Shown: positions 34,205 through 47,230 of the stretch, one piece after another | How the letters are laid out: each line of letters opens with the position of its first letter | Position numbering within the stretch: the stretch's first letter is position 1 | Assembly: GCA_028023455.1 (NCBI GenBank) | Contig: JAQFVV010000013.1 | Coordinates: forward strand, 10,518,579-10,582,578 | Reading direction: 5' to 3' | Source: Epiperipatus broadwayi | Lineage: Eukaryota > Onychophora > Udeonychophora > Euonychophora > Peripatidae | Length of the DNA: 64,000 bases | Made by a program: the position numbers and the translations under genes | Notes under the pieces: model-generated | Seen by the model: only the letters and a program-made list of their open reading frames with translations | The model's database searches: none | Told to the model about the DNA's origin: nothing

Positions 34205-36960
34205 ATATACATATATATTGAGACAGTTATGTGTCTCATGGCATACAACAACATAGTAGGGTGTACATGTATATATATAAGTTGAAAAGAAAAGTAGAAA
34301 TAAACACAAACAAAAGTTTTTGGAGATTTTTCTATATTACACTGAAATAACAGTTAAGGGTTAAATAATTTTGAATTTAAAAAAAATTATTATAAATTAA
34401 ACATGTAAAAAGGTCTAATTAATATTTTAGTAATTAAAACAGGCAAAACTCTCCATACAGTAGTGCCACCCAGTGCAATCAATATCCCCAGACTAGTTTC
34501 TGGCTTGTGGCCTTTGGATGAGTAGGCATTAGATGAAGGTTTTATGCACAAGCCTTCTGGCATTTGTTGATAACTCTGGTCAGCACTGGGTGGCACTACT
34601 GTATGGAGAGTTTTGCCTGTTTTAATAACAGTTATGTGCTAGCATAAAATGGTGATCATGTGATATTTTAGTAATTCTGATTTTGAAATTAAAACAAGCA
34701 CATCTTTATATTACAATAGATATACTGGTAATTACAAAATTCCACTATTTATTTTGATTAGATTTAAAAAAAGTTTAATTAAAGCTTGTGTAATATATAT
34801 TGATAAAAATCCTGCAAAATTGTTTTTGAAAGAATTAATATAAATTGAAAAGAATCATTAACTTTTTGCAATCAAGATACAGACAACTTACTTTTAATTA
34901 CTGTGTTTTCTTTTAAACCCCACCCAGAATATATAAGAAAAACAGTTTATGACAATAAGATTACTATGAAGTTATAACTGAATGCAAGAGATAGAGTATC
35001 CAGCTGTGGCTGCTAGTGCAATGATGGAGGCATTTTGATTCACATGGAAGTCAGGATTAGATTTTCTGTGGCTCATCAGTCTGTACATATTGTGTACTAG
35101 CCAAAATGCCTGAAGTCTATCAATTTCTAAACTAAATGGAGCTGACTGTGTGTATATCAACAATTACCAGATTATACTTTCCTCAAGATGGCAATAAGAC
35201 ATTCTACTGTTTTAGAAGAAACCAGCTCACTAATAGAGTACATTAACTTGCTGAAGAATTAGTTTATATGTATACTGTTTTATCTATATGAAGAGAATCA
35301 CAGATAAAGGTTCTGCTTTAGATATTTATAAAGCACATCTGGTGAGTATAATATGCTACATATTGTAAATGATATTATTTTAAATAATTTCTTGATAATA
35401 ACAGTTAACATTTTTAAATTACAAATTTATTTAAAGTAAATAACTTTTATCAATTAAAACTAAAATAATAAAAAAAAGTAATAAATGACCATTTAAAAAT
35501 TTATTTCTTAAAAGGGAAACTCGGAAACTTTTTTTTATTGAAAATGACAATTTTATTTTGAAATTAAAAAAAAAAAAAACTCCAAAAATCTTTCAAGATT
35601 GGAAAACAAAAGAATGTGCTAGAATATTTTTAAAGATGTTTATAATTAATCAAAAGTAACCTAAAAAAAGAAGAAAAATTTTATAAAGGGCTGTCAAAGA
35701 AATAATATATTTTTTTTGTGGAAAGAGAAAACAACTTTTATTTACAATTAAGAATAGTGAGCCAACAATTTAGATTAATAAGAAGATAATACACATTCAT
35801 ATTATAAATTTTATGTATATTTTCAGTATGGAATTAATTTTGTCTTGTGAAAATATATGGTTTAATACATTTATTTTTTAACTAATGAAATATCAATGTG
35901 CACACACATTTTTATGGGTACTCACATATATGTATGAAAATATTCATTATTTATGTATCATTAAAATGTGATAGCTTATTTTTTATTACTGTTTGACAAT
36001 TCTCATATGTTACAGCATGCCTGTGCTTAAAAAATGCATGCTATATAGACACATGTTAAAATTAATCATACTTTATGAATTATTAAAATAAATTATTAAA
36101 TGTTATTATTACTTTATCAAAATTCTGATATATAATTTTTTATACAGACATGTCTGTGTACTGATATATAGGTGTTTTATGTAAACTTAGTAAGATATTT
36201 GTAAATCACAATGTGATAGTTTATTTCTTTTTGTATTAATCAAAATCAGAATGACAAATTTATATTTATAGCATACTCAGCAGACCTTAATTTCATTTTA
36301 TTGTTTCTAATTAATAAATTTATATTTCATTGTTCATTAAATCATAAAACAGTTTTAAAATATTATGTTTGTATTATATCTCTTGCTCACAGTAACAGTT
36401 ATAGAGCTTTTGTTCACTGAGTTGGATTTGTGCATAATGGTATGTTATATAAAAGTATTTATGGACATCCAGTTGATAATAATTTCATTACTTCTCTAAT
36501 GCTGGCTAGCACAAAGAAGTAATACACTTCACTTTATATTTCATTTTATTATTTCTTTAGAAATTAAGTTTATAGTTAGCCAGTACATTAATGCTACTAA
36601 ATGACCACAGGGCATTGATAATGATCAGCATGTTTTAGTATCTCAATACTATTGTCTTTATTAAATACTCTTATGGATTAACACTTTTAAGTATATGCAT
36701 TTGACAAGGCCTAAATAATTAGCCTGGTTCTATAGTAGACCCATTTCAAATCCAGTCACAAGATTAAATGTTGATTTATTTCTATTGTTAATCATTCTTA
36801 ATGATGAATGATTGCTGCTTTTGGGTAATGCTGATGAATTTATAGTTACTTTTAATTAGTCCTGTGCCAATCTCTCATGCTCATTCCTTTTGTATTTAAT
36901 TTTATATTTAAATTTTGTATTAATTGGGGTTGATGATGATTATCCATCACTCCAGGTTTA
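34205..36960. repeat. 2.7-kb dispersed repeat, copy 1
   Basis: Collinear with 51,693-54,265 in the same orientation. Landmarks are the start TATATTGAGACA(G/A)TTATGTGTC, the ATTACTGTGTTTT stretch, CAATTA(A)GAATAGTGAGCCAA, GTAACAGTTATA(G/A)AGCTTT, CCAGTAC-TTAATG-TACTAA and GATGATAA-type end sequence. Divergence is considerable, so the copies are old. No ORF is conserved between copies. TATA-like boxes (34,929 and 52,206) precede similar sequence in both. It might be a long LTR, but no terminal or primer-site evidence was found. Confidence 0.6.
34436..34662. mobile_element. 227-bp insertion with 43-bp perfect inverted repeats and 14-bp flanking direct repeat
   Basis: The direct repeat ATATTTTAGTAATT flanks the insert (34,422-34,435 and 34,663-34,676). 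Within it, 34,434-34,476 and 34,583-34,625 are perfect 43-bp inverted repeats around a 106-bp centre, followed by a 37-bp unique tail. The paralogous repeat near 51,930-51,950 lacks the insert, giving a plausible empty site. An alternative reading is a shorter transposon bounded by TTAA at both ends of the inverted repeat (piggyBac-type target). The overlapping 68-codon ORF is not credible. Confidence 0.7.
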
Positions 36961-37139
36961 CCCCAAGATAAATAAAAATATACACAATACTAAACAAGTA
37001 TAAGCCTTTGTTTAAATTCATTACAGTCTGTTTGCAAATTATGACTTTGACATTAGATAATATATTTGATTGGTTAATGTGTGGTATTCTGTAATTTGTT
37101 TTATTTATTTAAAATATAATTATTATTGAATATTTTAAC

Positions 37140-38210
37140 TGAATCAGGTAAAATTAATAAAAAAAATTGTTGGCAAAAATATATATCAAATGTCTAAATG
37201 ATAAAGATATCTTGATGATTGGAAAAATACAGTAGTAATATAAAGTAAGATGGATTTAAAAGTAGTTTTAATACAGTATATTAAATCCAAATATTAAGAG
37301 AAACTGGCAAAATTTTGACCATCAAGATGTAAACAAGTGATGTTTTCAAATTTTAAAAAGTATTTGTCAAAATTCAAAAGCAATGATACGATAATATGAC
37401 TCTAAAAAAACAAAACAAAAAAAATTGATGAGGATGTATGATAAAGTGATTCTATACCTTCAAAAAAATTTACATTACTCTTATGGAAAACATTTTATAT
37501 ATTAAAATGAAAAGCGAAAAATAAAAAATAAATGGAGTTAAATAGGTCATTTATATTTTGCAATTGTTTCAGAGCTTCAATTATAAAAGTTATTAAATGA
37601 AAACAAAAGAATAGAAATAAACATAAAGAAAAAAAACTAAATAATTTCAATGATGTTTTATCATAAGGACAAAATAAATATTGATAATAATAAGATAATT
37701 GAAACATGGTAGATAAAATAAATTATAGAATTAAATTAGGATGATTGTTTTTGGTAAAAATAATTTAACGTTAGAATGACACATGTCTATATGTTCAAAA
37801 AAATAGTATTTTTTAACAGATGTATGTTGTCACACTTTATATATAATTCTGAGACATCAGTATTTAATAATAGAAAGACAATACAGTGACTTCATACCAC
37901 TTAATGGAAAATGAAAAGATGGTAAAAATAATAAATATCAAAAGTAAAATACATAGGTATAGATAATGTTTAAAAAATTTAAAGATTGAATGGATCTGGA
38001 CTGAACATGTTACTAGAAGATAAGATGATAGATGGTTATTATCTTAAAATGGACCTAGAAAAAAGCTATATATGAGATAAATGAAATAAATGAGGGATTT
38101 ACTTGATTGACATGAAAATGAGAAGCTATAAATCAATAAAACTAGATTAAACTTGAGACGTTCATTCTGCAATAAATCAATAATAGATGAAAATGATCAA
38201 CATTTAAGAA
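37140..38210 (+). pseudogene. Highly decayed RTE LINE fragment
   Basis: Words shared in order with 27,970-29,420: GTCTAAATGATAAAGAT with GATGATTGGAA, GAGACAT, AATACAGTGACTTCA-ACCACTTAA, GGACTGAACATGTTACTAGAAG, GATGATAGATGG, AAACTTGAGACGTTCATTCTGC and AATAAATCAATAATAGATG. It is an internally deleted copy with no usable frame. Confidence 0.65.
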
Positions 38211-39522
38211 TATGTTAAAGTGGTGATTTTTGTGAATGAAAAATGTAATTCCTACTAATTTTTGGGTTCAACTATATAAAATATTAAAATATTTCAAATT
38301 TGAAAACATTTGTTCATCTGTGTAACATGGTTTCTTTCGTCTTTATAACCTAATGCTAAGTACATTTTCAATGAAGTTCACTATAGCCACTGTTCTCTTA
38401 AATTAATTACTGATATTTTAGCAAAATTGGATAAGATGTTATTTTATGATCATTACAAAGATATAGAAATCTATTGTAAAGATTAATACACCAATGGAAA
38501 TATATTTTAATATTTTACACAATTGAATCTAAAACTTAACTGTGAATTAGAAAATTACAATGTGAAATATTATGTAGTACATCAAGAGCTATTATCTTTT
38601 CCATTCATCATGCATAAATAATTATGTTAAGCTGCAAAGTGTTAATGTCCTAAGCAATAAACAAGCAAAAATGAGCCCTCTTTTGCCTGCTGGTAAAAAA
38701 TTTATATGGAAACAAATTTAAAAAATAACTAACATGAGAATAAAATAATATTTGTTGCAAGTATAACCAATAATTAAATTAGATTAAACTAATATTTTTA
38801 AGTCATGTTAAATAAATATTCATTTTTATAAGTTTTTTAGCCATAAGTAAAATAAGGCTCATTGCTTTATGCTTAGCAATTTGAATATTAACATACTGAC
38901 TCTTAGCATAATCTTTATGTACCCTAGATGGGAAGGCCTATTACACTTCTGAAGCTATTACAATTTATATTATTTAAATTTGTAATATTTGCATATTACT
39001 GATGACTTTGGTCTTTCTTAAAGCTATTAAAATGAATATTTGTATATTTCTCTGAAGAATATTAAGCCAATGTCATTTATATTTGCAATGAAATTCATTT
39101 CCACATAAATTCTTTGATTTCAGGTAAAAGAAGACTCGCTGAATTAAAAAGATTACATTACAAGACTTAGCATATTATTTATGTACAATGAGTAGCAGAA
39201 ATCATAGTTCTGATTATATATTTTATACAATATTAAAGGAAGTGATGGAGTATTATACCATATCACTAGGTATTATATTCTGTATTAGATTTTTATTTTT
39301 TCTTCTTCTGTTTCTAATTTATCATTGAGATTAATAAAAGTTTTTTTTTTTTTGTATTTAGTCAATAATTGGTGTTCAATGTATTTGCTCATCTTGCTCC
39401 ATAGTTAATCTAAATAAGAAATCTTAATTATATGTATATTTATTGTAGTATATCCTACTCCCTTGAGAATTAGGGTGATGAGCTAAGGAAAGGTTAGATG
39501 TATATTTCTAGAAAGGTCTTGT
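38211..39522. other. A+T-rich interval, no feature seen
   Basis: No coding region, RNA gene or repeat partner recognised. Confidence 0.4.
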
Positions 39523-39862
39523 AAAGCATCTTTTTATGAAAGTAGAATTTATGGTCCATGGGTCTAGGGGCTTTATAAAATGCTTTATCCAGGTTAAGTT
39601 TGTTCCACCCTGGTGGAGATGATCAAAATAGGATGATTCAGAAATTTAACTGATGATTATAAGTTTAATCCCTTTTTTACAATATATAGTTGTGGTCTAG
39701 CACAATTTTTTAACAGACTCTCATGAGACTAGGCCAAATAAGGAAAGCATCTTTTTATGAAAGTAGTATTTATAGTCCGTGGGTCTAGGGGCTTTATAAA
39801 ATGCTTTATCCAGGTTAAGTTTGTTCCACCCTGGTAAAGATGATCAAAATAGGATGATTCAG
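39523..39862. repeat. Direct duplication, two 119-bp units 221 bp apart
   Basis: 39,523-39,641 and 39,744-39,862 are almost identical, starting AAAGCATCTTTTTATGAAAG, passing through TCTAGGGGCTTTATAAAATG and CCAGGTTAAGTTTGTTCCAC, and ending AAATAGGATGATTCAGA. High identity marks a local, recent duplication with a 102-bp spacer. Confidence 0.85.
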
Positions 39863-41049
39863 AGGCCTAAGATAGTTAGTATAGCTTACTAGTAAATATA
39901 GTCATAGTATTAATGAAATTAGTTATTTTGCTCTGCCTGATCTTCTAGTTGAATAATAGGACTTGAACAGAGTATGAATAAGTAGGATAGTTCCCATTAC
40001 GATATATATAAGTATAGAAAAAGCTTAAACAATTAATAAATACTCTAATGCAGGCCCAAAAGCTCTTCAAAGATACAGTCTTAGACTTCTTTGTTGAAAA
40101 CTTCCATTTTTCTTTATTTAGCATTTTCAATAATATCTTTAAGACTGTAATCAAATAAGTGATATCTTCCAAAATTTTTCGTCATATATCATTACTATGC
40201 CATCAAATGTTTCTCCAATTAAGAAACAGTAGTAATTATTTAATTAAAACCAATTATTTAATTAAAACCATTTTTTTTAAACTTTTTATAATTTAAATGT
40301 GATGGGTTTTTTAATACTAAAGATGGCTACATTTGAGATTTTTGTACAATTATGTGCAGGTTTTGATTTTTAACTTAATTATAATTTCAAAGACTTTCCA
40401 AATTTGAACTAGTTTTTTTATATTATATCTGCCTTCTTATATCTTATACATATTTTGAAGGTTAAGATATTGATGCACCTATTATGTATCTAATAACTCT
40501 TTTAATTCATTAAATTTAACCATTGTGAATAATAGCGATCATTTTTATTTCAGCATCATTAAAAGTAAGTCATTCATAATTTTATTATATATACACATAT
40601 ATAATATTCTTGTACAAAATAGTAAAATATCCAGTAGAACTTAATTAATTTGCACTACTTTGTAATTTAGCTTTAGTTAAGTATATTTTAGTGTTGTACC
40701 TTTAATCATAGAATAAAGTTTATAGACTATTAGCAATTAAATAATAGCAGTCATTTTAAAGAAATTATATTTATATATTGAACTGCCATTACATATTTAT
40801 CTGAATACTATTAGCTCATAGATTAATGACATTTTCTGAATGTGTTAATGCAGCATTTTTTGCCATTTGAAATATAAAATGCATATATTATTCACTCTTG
40901 GTCAAAGAATACGAAATTATAATTTGTGTTGACTTTTAATCTTCTATATAGTTGCAGATGGTGATCCAGTTTAATAGATATATTTTTTCTCTCAGGATCC
41001 ACCAAAATAATTAAAGTAGCCAAGTTATTTTGAGGATTTAATAATCCCT
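39863..41049. other. A+T-rich interval with a short tandem repeat
   Basis: A 21-bp unit (AATTATTTAATTAAAACCA) is duplicated at about 40,233-40,271. No gene or recognised repeat. Confidence 0.45.
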
Positions 41050-41900
41050 AGCTTCGGTAAAAATGGTGTAGTGAAAATTACACTACAGAAATATTATAAA
41101 ATAAGCATATAATCATTAAACTAATGTATGACTAATAAAAATTATGTATATATTTCCATCAAGTGATTTGTGTCAAAGTTGTGAGGGCAGTAAGTTTGAT
41201 ACACCAGTTAAACTTTAGTAATTAGCTATCTATATATAGTGAACAATGATAAAGGTATGTGTAAGAGATTGTAATCTGCATGAGAGTCAGCATGAAATGT
41301 GCATCTTGGAAATCATACATTTTTTTCACATATCTTTGGTCATATATTTACAATTGCACCCCTCCCCAAACTTAACAAGTGGATAGATACCAGTCCCTAT
41401 CTTGTGAGAGAGTGGTGTAGTGAAAATTTCATTATATGAAAATATTATTCACTAAGTGGATAATCTCTAGTCTAATGAATAAAAGTTACTAATATGCTAC
41501 CATTAAGTGATTTGTGTCAATGTTATGAAAGCAGTAAGTTTGACACATCAGCTAAACTATAGTAATTAGCTACCTATATGTATTGAACAATGATAAAGAT
41601 ATGTTTAAGAGATTGTGATCTGGGCTAACTAATGAAATGTGCATCGTGGGGATCTTACATCTTTTTCACATGTCTTTGGTCATATGCTTATGATTACACC
41701 CTTCCACAAGGTGTTAAAAAGTGGATCGAAACAAGTCACTTCCTTGTGTAAGAGTGGTGTAGTGAAAATTACATTACAGAAATAATATTCTACAATAGTA
41801 TGTAGATAATTATCATCTATTATGGTAATAAATTTTTGGTATAAAACCATATTTATTACTTTTCTGAGCCAAGCTTTCGATACCAGCATATCTTTGTCAA
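41050..41900. repeat. Tandem array, about 2.5 units of a roughly 345-bp repeat
   Basis: The phrase GGTGTAGTGAAAATT(A/T) recurs at 41,065, 41,414 and 41,756 (spacing 349 and 342). Each unit also carries AGTGATTTGTGTCAA, GCAGTAAGTTTGA, GAACAATGATAAAG-TATG, GAGATTGT(A/G)ATCTG and TTTTTTCACAT-TCTTTGGTCATAT. Single diverged units occur at 51,250-51,490 and 59,690-59,830. On the minus strand TAGTTTAGCTGATG looks like a tRNA A box, so the unit may descend from a SINE-like or satellite sequence. Confidence 0.75.
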
Positions 41901-42631
41901 AGCATGACTGTGGTGAATATTAATAAATACATTAGCATATCCACATGCATATAAACATACATTAAAGTAGTCACTAATTATCATATATTTGCATGTGTAA
42001 ATTGATATAGTTGTTGGATATGTCATCATATGCCAAGCTTTTTTTGATTACTTTCTAAACAAATAATTCTAGTATCATCAGGTGTAAAGAAATGACCAGA
42101 TTTTTCCTCATGGTTTTTATTATAATATTTAATTTCTTGTGTCAATTTTTTACATAAAATTATTATATGATAAAATTATGTTAATAATTCTTTCACACTA
42201 TAAACAGATTCAATTTTTAAAATTAAATTTTAGATATCAAAATCTTTTTCATAATCAATGAAATTTAAACTGCATAAATGACTTTGATTCATATACACTA
42301 ATGGTTTTAATCTAATGGTTAACTACCATTTTTCTTAATAAAAATTGTATAATATTAAACTATTATAAGAGGTTTCAGTTATCACTCAAAATTTATATAT
42401 GTAAACTGAAAAATAGCAAGTATTAAAATGGCTATTATACATAATTACACTACACACCAGCAAACAACACCTATAATATCTAGGAAAACCCACTGACCAC
42501 CCACAATCCCTTTGACAAGGACCTCTGTCTATATGTAATATAACCGTGATAACAGTTGGGAAGATTTGAGTGGGGATGATAATTGTAGTTAGCTTGTGAA
42601 TGATGTAATTCTATATATACATATATTGAAG
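41901..42631. other. A+T-rich interval, no gene
   Basis: Somewhat less A+T-rich near 42,455-42,530 (CAACACCTATAATATC ... CCCACTGACCACCCAC) but with no coding pattern or known repeat. Confidence 0.4.
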
Positions 42632-44278
42632 TGGTCATATATATATATAGTTTCCATAAAGTTATAATACTGAGGCATTAAAAAAAAATAAAGTGAAAAG
42701 AAATGTAATTTTATTATGAAATTTAATGCTATGTGGGAGTAAAAGAGGGTTTCAAGTCAGCAAAGAAAATGTAACTAATTAACTTAAATCAATTGATGAT
42801 AAAAGAATATATAAATTAAATTCTTATTTTGGAATTATTTTAAGGCAAAAGGTGACAAGAAATGTGTATTTATCATGGAGATTAGATAAAACCAAAGGTA
42901 TGTGGAATTTAATTAAGAAAAATGCAATTAGTAAAATAAAATTACACTAGATCGAGATTGCGATCAGCAAGATTTTTTTAGATAGTAAAGAAAATAATTT
43001 TCTCTTTTAAAATTAATTTATCAATTTGAAAACAACTGAATGTACTTTTTTTGATATATATATATGGGCAAGAAAGAAAGAGTGTTAGTTCTTGTAAACT
43101 TCTTATAGAGCTTGTAGACTTCTTGTAAAGTTTTTTTTTTTTAAGTTATTAAATTATATCAGGCTATGACCAGTGAGAAGATTTCTGCAAGTTTTCTGAC
43201 CATCTCTGTAGGAACTGAGTATGGAGTTATTTGGTGCTATAAAATGTGATGCTACTAAAGTTCCTGTCTAGAATTTATGATCCAAATTGCTGACATGCCA
43301 TCACCATCAAAATAACACCCCCAGTATATAATATCATCAAGTGACCAGCAAGCCCACATCCAAAAGCACTATCCAATAGGACCAATGAACTATACTGGGA
43401 GGTAAAGCATAGTATTTTACTATCTATCAAAATCCTTCGAAAGTCTGTTAAAGTAGTAATTTTATTTTAACTGTATAAATTTAAATTTACCAGTAAATAA
43501 TTAAAGCCTCTTTAATATTATCTTTCCTTATTTAAATAATTATATATTAATCATTCTGTAAAATATATTTCTTAGTGTATATTGTATTGCATTATTTAAA
43601 ATATTTTCTTATTGTATTTGGACTTACACTTAATTAATTTGATATGAAAGAAGACTGACTTTTGTAATATAGTCGATCTTTCTTAAATTTGCTACACTTA
43701 TTGTTTAAAAATCAGATGGAGGTAAATTTAATAAAATATTTGATGCAATTTTTAAAAAATCTCAAATTAAGACATTTAAGTCCCTCCTCTCACTGATTCT
43801 AATTTTTTTAAATTATTTGCTATTTAAACTTGTCTATTCAATTCTGTTATTTTAAATATGTAATCTGAGCCATTAACACAATTATAAATGGTTCATAAAC
43901 AATTTTTTAAAAATAAAACTGAGTTTAGCAAAATAAAAGTTAAAACTTTATTTTCTCTTAGAAGGGATTATATACTGCATACATTTGATTTATGAACAAG
44001 TTTCCAGTTTTAAAATAAAATTTAATGTTCGAAGTTAAAAGCTAACACTTTGTTTTCTGTTTTAAAAAGGATAAATATATATATATACTGTATATGATAA
44101 TTTATTCTCTAAAACTTTTAATTCAATTTTAATATATTTTTCTAGGCTATTGTATCAATATTTCCTTTTATTTGCAAGACCTATAATGTGGATGTCCAAC
44201 TAAGTAGGGAATAATTTTATCAGCAGAATTTTTTTTAGTATATATAATAACTATGTAGGTCCTGATTTAGCCTCAGAT
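42632..44278 (+). repeat. LTR-like repeat L1 of a decayed LTR element
   Basis: Aligns from TGGTCA at 42,632 with TGGTCA at 47,454 through CCATAAAGTTATAATACT, TATGTGGGA, GAGATTGCGATCAGCAAG, CACCCCCAGTATATAAT and TTATCAGCAGA to CTGATTTAGCCTCAGATAAT at 44,278. If this is the 5' LTR it should run on to about 45,406, just before the primer-binding site, though the second copy lacks that part. The LTR interpretation combines the repeat pair with the primer site. Confidence 0.6.
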
Positions 44279-45019
44279 AATAGACATTAGCATATTGTAA
44301 TCTTTAAACCATAATTGTTTAATATTGTAATCTTATGACATGACTGTTCATTTTTATTTATATATATAGATTTAAATTTAAAGCCCAATATGTATTATTT
44401 TATATATATTTATTACTATTGGATTGTCTAATTTAATAAGTATTTTAGTGTGTTTAGGCCCAATATATATTATTTTATACAAATTTAGCCCTACTGGATA
44501 GTCAAATTTAATAAGGATTTTAGTGCATTTCTTCAGCAGGCCTGTATCCCTGCTTCAGAAAATTTAATAGCTAGGTCCTATTGAATATGATCCACATAAA
44601 TATGGGAATATTCCTTTTTATTTTATTGATGATTATGGGGAAAATGCTCATTCCTTCCTATTATGACCCATTTATTTCATACAGATTTGAGTATGGCCTC
44701 ATAGTGGTGAGCATATTCCAGTCTACCTCATTATTGGATTGTTTCTTACTTTAGTAACTCAGTACTGCCTTACTTACGTATGTTGAAACCTGGTATTTCA
44801 GCATTCATGGTCATGATCATGAGAGCTTTGTGATCATCTATTTTAACCATAATTTTTAGAATTAATTCACAATTTTTGGGTATGCTTAATTTAGTATTGA
44901 GTGTCTCTTAAGTGATATCTGCTCTAGAGATCATGAAATCTAACATTCAAAATATATATTTGTGTGTATTGAAATTCTTGCTGGTATATATAGAATCACA
45001 AATTAAATGCCATGTAGTC

Positions 45020-45065
<46 letters not shown>

Positions 45066-45406
45066 TATACATTGTGTGTGTGTGTGTATGTGTGTTATAC
45101 ATTGAAACTCTTAACATATATAATCACTAATTAATGTCATTCTCCCTTTTCCAATGTGTCTAGAAAAAAATTAAGTAATAGTCATTTCTTTTGTTTATTT
45201 TGTTTATAATTTTATTACTAATAAAGTATTTGTATTTTCACATATATATATTGCATTGGGCATCTTGTTTGTCACAGGGAAATCATATAGTTATAATTTA
45301 ATTCTGATTACTGAACCTATTATGGTGGTTTAAATTACCTTGGTGGTGATTTTGCTGTTTGTCTGCTCATTTTGGCTATTACATACATATATTTTTTTTT
45401 GGAATA
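44279..45406 (+). other. Possible 3' part of LTR L1; microsatellites
   Basis: No second copy seen in the window. A duplicated phrase, GCCCAATAT(G/A)TATTATTTTATA, occurs near 44,382 and 44,458. A TA then GT microsatellite lies at about 45,023-45,093; the ORF across it (44,912-45,130) is artefactual. It ends immediately before the primer-binding site. Confidence 0.4.
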
Positions 45407-45424
45407 TTGCACCCAATGTGGGGC
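45407..45424 (+). other. Decayed tRNA-Lys primer-binding site
   Basis: TTGCACCCAATGTGGGGC matches TGGCGCCCAACGTGGGGC at 15 of 18 positions, and the following TTGAA recalls ATGAAA after the other element's site. It places a second, older LTR element on the plus strand, with its internal region starting here. Confidence 0.65.
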
Positions 45425-45559
45425 TTGAACTTAAATTATAAACTCCTGGGATTAAATGACCCAAATTTAATAAAGAAAGTTATATTTTTAATATCATTAT
45501 ATTGTGGAATTTTGGACACCCATGCTCTATGTGTGTGTGTGTAATATTTGTATGAGGGT

Positions 45560-47230
45560 GAAACAAAGAAAAAAAAGATTTTTTATCAATCACACACACT
45601 AGAAAGTTTAACTTATATTTATGTAAAATAGAATAGAAAAGAAAATTTAATCATTCAATGTGGATGAAATTGTAGTAGGTAAACAACATGGGACTTTAGG
45701 TATAGAGGTACATGGAGAGCTCTCTTAATGAATGCTTCATTGGAGTATGATTCAGAAAAATTGACATTTTTTTAAAAAAATAAGAAAAGAAATTATTAAT
45801 AGAAAAACTGGGAAATGGTTATTAGTGCAGATAGTAAATCAAATGACATTGAAGCTGATATTAGTGAATAGCTGGAAGAAGATATCAAATGAAAGAACAT
45901 TGAAGCTGATATTAGTGTTCAGCTGAAAGAACATTTCAAGCACAAAGCACAGAGATTACTTTTAAAGAACCTGATAAAGTCATTTATCATCAGAATCAGA
46001 CCACCACAGAGAAAAAATGGAACAGAGTATGTTGTCTCAATTTTTGGAACAAATGACAAAGTGTACAGACCAACTAATGACAGAAATATAAAAAATCAGT
46101 TCAAACAATCTCAGAAATGAAAAAAATGAAAATATCAGCATAAATGGAGCAGAGATCAGAACAAATAAAAACAGACTCCTAAGAGCAATTCATACACCAA
46201 CCCAGAAAACTGGTTCAAGATGACCAAAAACTTGAAACAGAGGGAAAAGCATGAGCACAATGATAGACAAAACTCTCTTTAGAAGACAGCCACCTCATGA
46301 AACAGAATTATCTATTGAAACAGATTTTAGTGTAAAAAGAATATGGATTGATTATTCTGAAGATGTAGAGCTTAATTCATTAGCAACCTCACTTGCATCT
46401 TCTTCAGTACCTAGTCATGTTAAAGATGATAGAACATTTAATGAATAAAGAAGAGAAAAAATTGCCAGAACTGAAAATGGGAATCATCCTGATAGAGAAT
46501 TGGATGGATTTTTAAGCTGTCCTTCTACAACATCTGTTATAAGTGTATTAAGTCAAGATCAAAATGTTGAAGCTATTGATTATGATCATGAACAATAGCT
46601 CACATATCTACTGAATTAGAGATTCCCGACCTTTCATCTAGCAATAGAGAATTGTATGATCATAAAAGGACTGAAAGTTTTTTTGACTATAACTTGTCTT
46701 CATATGAAGGAAGAAAGTCATTGGATTGCAATAAAGTTAGAGAAAATTTGAACAAAGATCATCCCTATAAAAAGAGTGGTAGATGCTTTTGAGATAGTCA
46801 TGTAAGAAAGAAAAATAAATATACCCTATCTGGAACTATTCAAAGTGAACCTAAAATTAAAACTGTACTAGAGAATATGTTATGGAATGAAATGTCTGTG
46901 GAAGCAAAATATAAAAAACAGCAATCAGAACTTGCAGCATAGTTAAACAGAAAAATTAGCAATGATGTGCATTTAAGAAATATAACTCATCTAGAAAATT
47001 TAAAAGAGCTCTTCTTCTTTTACCAGAAGATAAAAAAAATGAGGAAGATGAAGAAAAAAAAGATAAAACAAGATATGAAGAAGGTAAACCAGAATATGAG
47101 AAGCAATAATCAGTATAAAAAATTCTTTTCCCTCTATGATGATCAAGTTATTATAAGAAAAAAATGCAGATAATCTTTCATCCTGGAAGGGGACTGAGGT
47201 ATAAAGAAAACCTATAACTCCAAATACCTC
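45560..47230 (+). pseudogene. Degenerate gag-like region of the older LTR element
   Basis: Coding-like composition (Glu/Lys/Asp/Ser-rich when translated) is broken by frequent stops and frameshifts. Readable pieces include M-L-S-Q-F-L-E-Q-M-T-K near 46,028, an open stretch at 46,251-46,448, E-N-M-L-W-N-E-M-S-V-E-A near 46,871, and a very acidic/basic run (E-D-E-E-K-K-D-K) near 47,045. An imperfect 61-bp tandem duplication, ACATTGAAGCTGATATTAGTG, occurs at 45,849 and 45,898. Position just after a primer-binding site and the charged, helical composition suggest gag. No protease, RT or integrase is present before the next LTR-like repeat. I do not recognise a specific family. Confidence 0.5.

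Noticed and set aside
34390-34596. 68-codon ORF inside the 227-bp insertion
   Set aside because: It spans an inverted repeat and a unique tail of a small non-coding element. The length is expected by chance and no second copy is known to keep the frame.
41050-41900. CRISPR-like array
   Set aside because: Units are about 345 bp and diverged without short constant repeats and unique spacers. The window is eukaryotic in character.
44912-45130. 72-codon ORF with Ile-Tyr and Cys-Val repeats
   Set aside because: It is a translation of adjoining TA and GT microsatellites and has no conserved residues.
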